Position numbers and translations under genes: made by a program | Part shown: one piece after another, positions 1-5,610 of the stretch | Numbering within the stretch: the first letter of the stretch is position 1 | How the letters are laid out: every line of letters begins with the position of its first letter | DNA from: Sediminibacterium sp. | GTDB lineage: Bacteria > Bacteroidota > Bacteroidia > Chitinophagales > Chitinophagaceae | Reading direction: 5' to 3' | Length of the DNA: 6,989 bases | NCBI GenBank assembly: GCA_028288645.1 | Contig: JAQBNJ010000455.1 | Location: forward strand, 1 to 6,989 | Notes under the pieces: model-generated | What the model was told of the DNA's origin: nothing | Database searches by the model: none | The model's input: the letters and a program-made list of their open reading frames with translations, nothing else

Positions 1-336
1 AACAATGAGCTGGTTGTGAGTAGCATCGCTCAATGATATTTTCCTGTCGTAGGTTGCATTGCTGCCGCAGTAGAACCAGGCTTCGCCGGTTATGTTCCGC
101 CCTTGGTGTTCTGCCGGGAGATTGATGATAATAGCTTCCGGGTTTTCCACTACAGTTACGCTGCTGATCTTTGCTGCATTCGCTTTACCATCTATTTTAT
201 CCTGGTAGCGTAACTCATCATTGTAGTAATCCTTACTTACCAGTTCGAATTTCGTGTGCATGCTTTTGTACACCAATGTGCCGATCAGGAGCGCAAATCC
301 CACGAACACAAGTACCAGTCTGTTTCCCCAATTCAT
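1..336 (-). CDS. ccoH: CcoH/FixH-like cbb3 oxidase assembly protein (3' end cut off by window)
   Basis: The reading frame opens with ATG at 336-334 and stays open for 112 codons to the window edge, so the C-terminus is missing. The protein begins MNWGNRLVLVFVGFALLIGT, a single N-terminal membrane anchor (about residues 6-24). A short YY-x-DEL-x-YQ segment follows (residues 41-49), typical of Bacteroidota FixH proteins, and then a beta-rich domain expected to lie outside the cytoplasm. FixH/CcoH proteins help assemble or stabilise the cbb3 oxidase and are usually about 150 residues, so roughly a quarter is missing. It follows ccoG after 38 AT-rich bases without a Shine-Dalgarno sequence, in the usual ccoG-ccoH order. 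The assignment rests on the anchor, the YY/YQ segment and the context. The soluble domain is weakly conserved in this family. Confidence 0.85.
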   Translation of the reverse strand, partial: MNWGNRLVLVFVGFALLIGTLVYKSMHTKFELVSKDYYNDELRYQDKIDGKANAAKISSVTVVENPEAIIINLPAEHQGRNITGEAWFYCGSNATYDRKISLSDATHNQLIV

Positions 337-374
337 ATCGATTAATTTAAAATGAAATGATAATTTGAAACTTA

Positions 375-1787
375 CTATTGATTTACCGGGCTTAAAAAAT
401 TAGTAGGAAGTACTGCGATCTTTTTTTCTCCCTCATATAGCCCGAGTTTTATTGTTGTTTTTCTTTTCCTGGTAACATCGTTCGGAAGGATCACAAAGAA
501 GGCGCCTGCACCTTGTCCTTCTTTCGCAACATCAATGAAAGGCTTTCCAATGATCTGGATCCTTCCGTTATCTTCTGACCGGATGGTTAAAGGAATGTCT
601 GTAACCGTTTTGTTCACCACCTTAATATTGTAGAGGTTGGAAATGCTGTCTGCGCCATGTTCCTGGTACATGATACCGGGCGTACGCATAATGGTAGCAT
701 CTACATCTTTTCTTGTGAACAACACAGCAGACAGGATCAGGAATACCAACCCGCAAAGTGCGGTATACATTTTCATCCTTGCTGTGTACTTCAGTGGCAC
801 ACCATTGGCAATAGAGTTTTCAGAAGCATAACGGATCAGGCCTTTTTCTTTTCCTGTTTTCAGCATGATATGGTCGCAGGCATCAATACATGCTGTGCAG
901 CCAACACATTCCATCTGTACGCCGTTGCGTATATCAATACCGGTGGGACAAACCTTTACGCACTGGTAACAATCAATGCAATCGCCCTTTATTTCTGCTG
1001 CATTTTTTTCGTGACCTCTCGGTTCTCCCCGTTTGTAATCGTATGCAACGATCATTGAGTTCTTATCCAGTAATACGCTCTGCAATCTTCCATATGGACA
1101 AACCACCGTACATGCCTGTTCACGAAAAAAAGCATAAACGGCATAAAATACAGCACTGAATACGATCAGGGAAGCAAATCCTACCACATGTTCGGAAACA
1201 GGTTCAGCAATAATTTTGCTCAGTTCTGCAATACCAATAATATATGCGAGAAATGTATTGGCGATGATACACGACAAAAAGAAGAAAAGAATATGTTTGA
1301 GCGATAATTTAAAAATCTTTTTAGTGGTCAACGGCGAATTTTTTAACTGCCGTTGAACAGGTGCATCTCCGATCACCCAATATTCGATCTTACGGAACAT
1401 CATTTCCATAAAATTGGTTTGAGGGCAGGCCCAGCCGCAAAACAATCGTCCGAATGCAGCCGTGAATAAAATGATAAAGAAGATGAATGCCACCATGCCT
1501 AAACCGAAAATGAAAAAATCCTGCGGCCAGAAAACTTTGGAAAAAAGTATGAATCTTCCCTTCGGTATATTCAGCATAATGAACGGCCTGCCATTGACCC
1601 GTACAAAAGGCAATCCAAAAAAAATAAGGAAATAGAATATACTCAGTATAGAACGGATACGATAGAACTTTCCTTTCGGGTGATAGGCAAAGACCCATTT
1701 TCGTTTGCCTTTTTCATCTATGGTTGCCAGGTGATCTCTAAAATCTTCTGTCAGCGGTTCATTAATATGCAGAGAATCAGTTATCAT
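375..1787 (-). CDS. ccoG: CcoG/FixG/RdxA polyferredoxin, cbb3 oxidase accessory protein (likely cupric reductase)
   Basis: This is a 470-residue membrane iron-sulfur protein, normal length for CcoG. Membrane segments are visible near residues 44-61, 90-110, 164-186, 200-221 and 338-357. FCGWACPQ (C117, C121) and a second pair in ACTVVCPYGR (C226, C230) are the paired membrane-proximal cysteine motifs of the NapH/FixG group. Two ferredoxin clusters follow: CxxCxxCxxxCP with C270, C273, C276 and C280, then C294, C297, C300 and C304. Residues from about 360 to the end form the FixG C-terminal Ig-like domain, expected in the periplasm. CcoG of Rhodobacter is known to reduce Cu(II) to Cu(I), which would feed CcoI and the CuB site. 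The same role here is inferred by family. The start ATG overlaps the ccoP stop as ATGA (1787-1784), which indicates translational coupling. All expected cysteines are present. Confidence 0.97.
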   Translation of the reverse strand: MITDSLHINEPLTEDFRDHLATIDEKGKRKWVFAYHPKGKFYRIRSILSIFYFLIFFGLPFVRVNGRPFIMLNIPKGRFILFSKVFWPQDFFIFGLGMVAFIFFIILFTAAFGRLFCGWACPQTNFMEMMFRKIEYWVIGDAPVQRQLKNSPLTTKKIFKLSLKHILFFFLSCIIANTFLAYIIGIAELSKIIAEPVSEHVVGFASLIVFSAVFYAVYAFFREQACTVVCPYGRLQSVLLDKNSMIVAYDYKRGEPRGHEKNAAEIKGDCIDCYQCVKVCPTGIDIRNGVQMECVGCTACIDACDHIMLKTGKEKGLIRYASENSIANGVPLKYTARMKMYTALCGLVFLILSAVLFTRKDVDATIMRTPGIMYQEHGADSISNLYNIKVVNKTVTDIPLTIRSEDNGRIQIIGKPFIDVAKEGQGAGAFFVILPNDVTRKRKTTIKLGLYEGEKKIAVLPTNFLSPVNQ

Positions 1788-2965
1788 TCTCCGTCTGATT
1801 TTTTCTCGACGGCAATTGGCTGTAAGGCTTCATGCATATTCTTTGAAGAGTCTTTTGCTTCCCTGGTGTCTTCTATAAATAATTCACCCTGCGGTTCTTT
1901 TGCGGTAGCTGGTTTTTTGCCCCGGAGAGTTTTTACATAGCTTGCCAGTTGTGCTATCTGCACCGGTGTATAATCATCCTTCCAGCTTTTCATTCCTTTT
2001 TCCTGCCAGCCATATTTAATGGTTTTAAAAATGTCTTTCACACTCCCGCCGTGCAGCCAATAATCATCTGTAAGATTTGGTCCAACAAGGCCTCCTCCAT
2101 CTGCGGAATGGCATGCTGCGCAGGTTGACGTAAAGATGGCCTTACCTGAAGCAAGGTCAGATTCGCCTGATAAAATTTTTACTGTATTCTCATCAACCTT
2201 GCTTGCCGATTTCAGAAGGTATGCCTCTTTTTCCTCTGCCCCTTTCTGCATCGCCATATTATATTCATCAAGGCTCGATGGAGCTGTGTGTGATACTTCA
2301 TATCTCCATAAATAGATCACTGCAAAAACAATACATGCATAAAAACCATACAGCCACCAGGGTGGCAAACGATTATCCAGTTCGCGTATGCCATCGTAAT
2401 CATGGCCAAGATCTATCTGCGCTTCTTCTTTGATCGGGCGAAGGCTGTTAAACTTGTCCCAGTACTTTAACCAATTGATCTTAACGGTTTCTTTTTCAAC
2501 ATAGATCCGGGTTGTTTCTTTCCTTAGTAAGAATTTCAGGTTATATAATAGCCCAAGCAGAATAATCAGTTCAACCAGTACAACACTGAGTAATCCGTAA
2601 AAAGTGGTGCCGGATAATCCACCGATGGTATTGTCTGTTACAATATCCGCAACTGGTGTATCTGCTGCAAATGCTGATGTACTTAATAAAAACAATGCAA
2701 GAAGGCTGAGAATTTTTGCAGATCCCGATACAGCTGTGTTTTTCTGTTCAAGGAATTGTTTGGTCGTAAGCTGCGCTGCTCCAAGCAAAACATGGGCAAG
2801 CAGCCCGATGCAGATCGCCAACAAAATAATGATCACTACAAATAACTGTACAACCGGGTTATTGAGATCGTCCTTCTTGGGTGCTCCTTCGGCAAGTGCC
2901 TGCAGTGGAAGAAGCAGGCCCAATATCGCGGCCTGTTTGATTCTTAGAAATGTGATTCTTTTCAT
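1784..2965 (-). CDS. ccoP: CcoP, cbb3 oxidase subunit III with a single c-type heme motif and extended N-terminus
   Basis: This 393-residue membrane cytochrome c passes electrons to the CcoN catalytic core. Residues 186-224 match the CcoP N-terminal domain: LGHDYDGIRELDNRLPPWW followed by a membrane helix (about 205-220). Only one heme c motif is present, C282-A-A-C285-H286, with M325 in GMKSW as the likely axial methionine. Classical CcoP has two CxxCH motifs, so one heme domain is absent. The first 150 residues are unusual. They hold a signal-like stretch ending ALA-EG (residues 1-27), a helix at about 37-63, a second signal-like helix ending AFA-AD (84-101) and a helix at about 121-147. 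A polar tail of about 45 residues follows the heme domain. The start lies 10 bp after the ccoQ stop, with a weak AGCAGG upstream. The stop overlaps the ccoG start by 4 bp. Confidence 0.95.
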   Translation of the reverse strand: MKRITFLRIKQAAILGLLLPLQALAEGAPKKDDLNNPVVQLFVVIIILLAICIGLLAHVLLGAAQLTTKQFLEQKNTAVSGSAKILSLLALFLLSTSAFAADTPVADIVTDNTIGGLSGTTFYGLLSVVLVELIILLGLLYNLKFLLRKETTRIYVEKETVKINWLKYWDKFNSLRPIKEEAQIDLGHDYDGIRELDNRLPPWWLYGFYACIVFAVIYLWRYEVSHTAPSSLDEYNMAMQKGAEEKEAYLLKSASKVDENTVKILSGESDLASGKAIFTSTCAACHSADGGGLVGPNLTDDYWLHGGSVKDIFKTIKYGWQEKGMKSWKDDYTPVQIAQLASYVKTLRGKKPATAKEPQGELFIEDTREAKDSSKNMHEALQPIAVEKKSDGE

Positions 2966-2975
2966 ACTGCCTGCT

Positions 2976-3137
2976 TTAATTATTTAAAGGAATGCGGTTG
3001 ATCTCATCTATCAGTTTTTTATCAGCTTTCAACGCCCATATAGTCATTGCGATAAAAAAAGCGAAGAATATTCCGAAAGATGTGAGTGCATATATGTCCA
3101 CTCCGGCTATTTTTTCGAGATAGTTAATAAATTTCAT
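2976..3137 (-). CDS. ccoQ: CcoQ/FixQ-like small cbb3 oxidase subunit (53 residues)
   Basis: This short reading frame starts with ATG at 3137-3135 and ends with TAA at 2978-2976. The protein begins MKFINYLEKIAGVDIYALTS, runs through one hydrophobic helix (about residues 16-36, rich in Phe and Ile and ending TIWALK), and closes with a charged tail ADKKLIDEINRIPLNN. A single helix followed by a charged cytoplasmic tail, and the position exactly between ccoNO and ccoP, are what CcoQ/FixQ shows. In other bacteria CcoQ stabilises the association of CcoP with the core complex. Sequence similarity within this family is low, so the call depends mainly on size, topology and gene order. It lies 33 bp after ccoNO and 10 bp before ccoP. 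The upstream region (TTAAAAAACACATC) is A-rich without a Shine-Dalgarno sequence, as is common in Bacteroidota. Confidence 0.85.
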   Translation of the reverse strand: MKFINYLEKIAGVDIYALTSFGIFFAFFIAMTIWALKADKKLIDEINRIPLNN

Positions 3138-3170
3138 GATGTGTTTTTTAATTGAACTGACTGATGATTT

Positions 3171-5300
3171 TTATTTTTTAGCAACCGGTTTATCCGCGCT
3201 TTTTATGTCTGTTCCAACACGTTGCAGGTAAGCGATCAGGGCGATGATCTCCTTATTGGCCGGTGTTTTTATTTTATCCTTTGCCAGGTTATCGCTGATC
3301 TTTTTCGCCTGTAACATCAGGTCATTGTTAGCCTGTGTATCATATCCTTGCGGGTAAGGCACACCCAGTGTTTGCATGGCGCGGATCTTCGCAGGTGTGA
3401 TCGCTGTGTCGAGATTATCCTCAAGCAACCATGGATAAGATGGCATGATAGAACCGGGACTCATGCTTTGCGGTTCTTCCATATGCGTATAGTGCCAGGT
3501 GTCAGGATATTTCCCGCCGATCCTCGCGAGATCGGGTCCGGTACGTTTGCTTCCCCATTGGAAAGGATGATCGTATACGAACTCACCTGCCTTGCTGTAT
3601 TCACCATAACGCGCAACTTCATCCCTGAATGGCCTGATCATTTGCGAGTGGCAGGTATAACACCCTTCTCTCACATAGATATCGCGGCCTTGCAATTCGA
3701 GTGGTGTATAAGGTTTGACAGATGCGATTGTCGGAACATTGGATTTGATCAAAAATGTTGGCACCAGTTCCAGTATCCCACCAATGGAAACGGCGATAAG
3801 ACTGAATACCAGCAATTGTATAGGTCTTCTTTCGATCCACCTGTGCCAGTATTGTTTGCCATGTGTTTCAGGATTTTTGTTGAGAGATGGAGCTTCAGCG
3901 TATTCATTCGCAACCAGTTTTCCAGCCTTAACCGTTTTATAAATATTGAACACCATCATGAATACACCGATAAGGTATAAACTGCCACCGATACTCCTGG
4001 TTACATACATCGGAATGATATGCGTAACCGTTTCGAGGAACTGGTATTTGATAGTGCCTTCCTCAGTGAATTGTTTCCACATGCTGGCTTGTGCAAATCC
4101 CGCCCAGTAAAGTGGTACAGCGTATAACACGATACCGATGGTGCCGATCCAGAAATGATTGGTTGCTAATTTTTTTGAATACAGCGGTGACTTGAATATT
4201 TTGGGAATGATCCAGTAGAGGATACCAAAGGTTAGAAAACCATTCCAGCCTAATGCACCGATATGAACGTGTGCAATGGTCCAGTCTGTGAAATGCGATA
4301 TGGCGTTTACACTTTTCAGGCTTAACATCGGCCCTTCAAAAGTTGCCATACCGTAACAGGTAATGGCTACCACCATGAATTTAAGTACCGGTTCTTCACG
4401 CACTTTATCCCATGCGCCGCGCAAAGTAAACAAACCGTTCAGCATACCTCCCCAGCTTGGAGCGATCAGCATAATGCTGAATACAACGCCAAGGCTTTGT
4501 GCCCAGTCGGGCAAAGCGGTATACAACAGGTGGTGCGGCCCCGCCCATATATAAATAAATATCAGAGCCCAAAAATGTATGATCGATAAACGATAGCTAT
4601 ACACGGGCCGGTTAGCTGCCTTCGGCAGAAAATAATACATGATACCCAGGTAGGGAGTAGTTAAAAAGAAAGCTACAGCGTTATGCCCATACCACCACTG
4701 CACCAGTGCATCCTGTACACCTGCATAACCACTGTAACTTTTCAAGGGGGCAAAAGGAAGTTCGAAAGAATTTACAATATGAAGCAGGGCAACGGTTACC
4801 CATGTTGCGATATAAAACCAGATAGCCACATATAAATGGCTCTCCCGTCTTTTCAGGATCGTGCCAAACATATTAATACCGAATATTACCCAAACAATTG
4901 TGATGGCGATGTCAACAGGCCATTCCAGTTCGGCATATTCTTTACCGGTGGTATATCCTGCGAGAAGGGTGATAGCTGCTGTGACAATAATAGATTGCCA
5001 TCCCCAAAAATGTATAGCGCTTAATTTATCACTGAACATCCTTGTTTTGCAAAGCCGCTGCAATGAATAATATACCCCCATAAAAATGCCATTGCCAACA
5101 AACGCAAAGATCACGGCGTTGGTATGCACCGGCCGTAAACGGCCGAAGGTGGTCATTGGTAATTTAAAGTTTGCAGCGGGCAGGAACATCTGTACCGAGG
5201 CCAGCAAGCCTGCAAGCATACCCACAACACCCCATATGATCGTAGCGTAAGCGAATTGTTTTACTATTTTGTTATCGTAATAAAATTTTTCTATTTCCAT
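3171..5300 (-). CDS. ccoNO: CcoNO, fused cbb3 cytochrome c oxidase subunits I and II
   Basis: This 709-residue protein joins the catalytic subunit CcoN (about residues 1-465) to the monoheme cytochrome c subunit CcoO (about 475-709). The complex reduces oxygen to water and pumps protons. In the CcoN part the metal ligands are all visible: H59 and H346 for low-spin heme b, H344 for heme b3, and H206, H256 and H257 for CuB. Y250 sits six residues before H256, the position of the His-Tyr cross-link tyrosine in cbb3 oxidases. About twelve membrane helices are apparent. The CcoO part has an anchor helix (about 494-516), the heme c motif C547-Y-T-C550-H551, and M619 in GSIMPSYPWLL as the likely axial ligand. 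The join is a short polar linker (about 458-490) that would lie in the cytoplasm, which suits both topologies. It starts 9 bp after ccoS and appears fully functional. Confidence 0.98.
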   Translation of the reverse strand: MEIEKFYYDNKIVKQFAYATIIWGVVGMLAGLLASVQMFLPAANFKLPMTTFGRLRPVHTNAVIFAFVGNGIFMGVYYSLQRLCKTRMFSDKLSAIHFWGWQSIIVTAAITLLAGYTTGKEYAELEWPVDIAITIVWVIFGINMFGTILKRRESHLYVAIWFYIATWVTVALLHIVNSFELPFAPLKSYSGYAGVQDALVQWWYGHNAVAFFLTTPYLGIMYYFLPKAANRPVYSYRLSIIHFWALIFIYIWAGPHHLLYTALPDWAQSLGVVFSIMLIAPSWGGMLNGLFTLRGAWDKVREEPVLKFMVVAITCYGMATFEGPMLSLKSVNAISHFTDWTIAHVHIGALGWNGFLTFGILYWIIPKIFKSPLYSKKLATNHFWIGTIGIVLYAVPLYWAGFAQASMWKQFTEEGTIKYQFLETVTHIIPMYVTRSIGGSLYLIGVFMMVFNIYKTVKAGKLVANEYAEAPSLNKNPETHGKQYWHRWIERRPIQLLVFSLIAVSIGGILELVPTFLIKSNVPTIASVKPYTPLELQGRDIYVREGCYTCHSQMIRPFRDEVARYGEYSKAGEFVYDHPFQWGSKRTGPDLARIGGKYPDTWHYTHMEEPQSMSPGSIMPSYPWLLEDNLDTAITPAKIRAMQTLGVPYPQGYDTQANNDLMLQAKKISDNLAKDKIKTPANKEIIALIAYLQRVGTDIKSADKPVAKK

Positions 5301-5309
5301 ACAGTCGTG

Positions 5310-5498
5310 TTATGATTTGGTTTTAAAGGGTGTCTCGTCGGTAATATTATTTGCTGTGCTTTTGTTATCGAAGAGCATACGCATGGGTGGACTCACTTCA
5401 TCATCGTACTGGCCGTTTTTAACGCTCCAGATAAAAGCCAGGAGGAACAGCGACGCCACGCTTATACTCACGATCAACAAAAGAATAATAGCGCTCAT
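5310..5498 (-). CDS. ccoS: CcoS, cbb3 oxidase maturation protein
   Basis: This is a 62-residue single-helix membrane protein. The N-terminal helix (about residues 3-24, MSAIILLLIVSISVASLFLL) is followed by the CcoS signature FIWSVKNGQYDDEVSPPMRM (residues 23-42), which corresponds to the family pattern F-W-x-x-x-x-GQ-[FY]-D-D-x-x-x-P-x-x-R-[MI]. In Rhodobacter, CcoS is needed for an active cbb3 oxidase carrying its heme b and copper cofactors. The same role here is inferred. It is the first gene after the only sizeable non-coding gap and lies 9 bp upstream of ccoNO, so it probably heads the structural-gene transcript. The ATG at 5498-5496 gives a complete helix and no earlier in-frame start is needed. 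Confidence 0.95.
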   Translation of the reverse strand: MSAIILLLIVSISVASLFLLAFIWSVKNGQYDDEVSPPMRMLFDNKSTANNITDETPFKTKS

Positions 5499-5514
5499 AT
5501 TGAATATTATGCAG

Positions 5515-5545
5515 CAAATCTATTTCGCGCCTGCAGGCTGTTCAA
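5515..5545 (-). promoter_or_regulatory. Predicted Bacteroidota-type promoter (-33 TTG, -7 TAGATTTG) for ccoS-ccoNO-ccoQ-ccoP-ccoG-ccoH
   Basis: On the minus strand, TTG at 5545-5543 is followed after exactly 20 bases by TAGATTTG at 5522-5515. This is a full match to the Bacteroidota -7 element TAnnTTTG, with -33 TTG spacing inside the usual 17-23 bases. It implies a transcription start near 5511 and a leader of only about a dozen bases before ccoS. It sits in the sole gap above 100 bp between genes, where a promoter for the structural genes would be expected. An alternative, weaker -7-like sequence, TATCATTG, lies at 5550-5543. The call comes from pattern matching only. Confidence 0.6.
5529..5538. 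repeat. Perfect 10-bp palindrome GCCTGCAGGC inside the promoter spacer
   Basis: GCCTGCAGGC reads identically on both strands and lies almost centrally in the 20-base spacer between the predicted -33 and -7 elements. Flanking bases do not extend the symmetry. A regulator binding inside the spacer (MerR-type regulators do this) is conceivable, but a chance palindrome of this length is also plausible. Confidence 0.3.
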
Positions 5546-5566
5546 TGATAAGGCTCAAGGGAAAAG

Positions 5567-5580
5567 ATGACATTCGTCAT
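5567..5580. promoter_or_regulatory. Crp/Fnr-family-like operator, ATGAC-N4-GTCAT dyad
   Basis: The sequence ATGAC ATTC GTCAT is a perfect 5-bp inverted repeat with a 4-base centre. It gives TGA-N6-TCA, the geometry shared by Fnr (TTGAT-N4-ATCAA) and Crp sites. Its centre (5573.5) is about 62 bp upstream of the predicted transcription start near 5511, close to the class I activator position (-61.5). Oxygen-responsive Fnr/FixK regulation is usual for cbb3 oxidase genes, so the placement makes sense. An alternative is the stem of a weak terminator after ccoI, since the minus-strand copy is followed by CTTTT. The stem is short and AT-rich, however. Confidence 0.45.
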
Positions 5581-5610
5581 GTTCCGTGAAATGCACAACT
5601 ATGCCTGCAA

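Noticed and set aside
657..1058. 133-residue plus-strand frame opposite the ferredoxin domain of ccoG
   Set aside because: Its many cysteines and histidines come from reading opposite the cysteine codons and neighbouring sequence of ccoG. There is no promoter or family match.
1390..1698. 102-residue minus-strand frame inside ccoG in another reading frame
   Set aside because: The region codes in the ccoG frame for the FCGWACPQ motif and membrane helices. The alternative product has no recognisable domain.
3138..3170. Separate promoter or terminator between ccoNO and ccoQ
   Set aside because: The 33 bases contain no TAnnTTTG element on the minus strand and no stable hairpin, so co-transcription is the simpler reading.
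3348..3980. 210-residue open frame on the plus strand, antisense to ccoNO
   Set aside because: It lies wholly opposite the conserved CcoO region and the end of CcoN, has a composition unlike a folded protein (rich in Arg, His, Cys and Phe) and matches no family I recognise. It is an antisense shadow of codon use.
5317..5589. 90-residue plus-strand frame covering ccoS and the upstream gap
   Set aside because: It is antisense to the clearly recognisable CcoS signature and runs through the promoter region. It shows no domain.
5499..5610. Intrinsic terminator after ccoI
   Set aside because: The only hairpin is the 5-bp ATGAC/GTCAT stem with a short CTTTT after it. It is too weak to call as a terminator and fits better as a regulator site.
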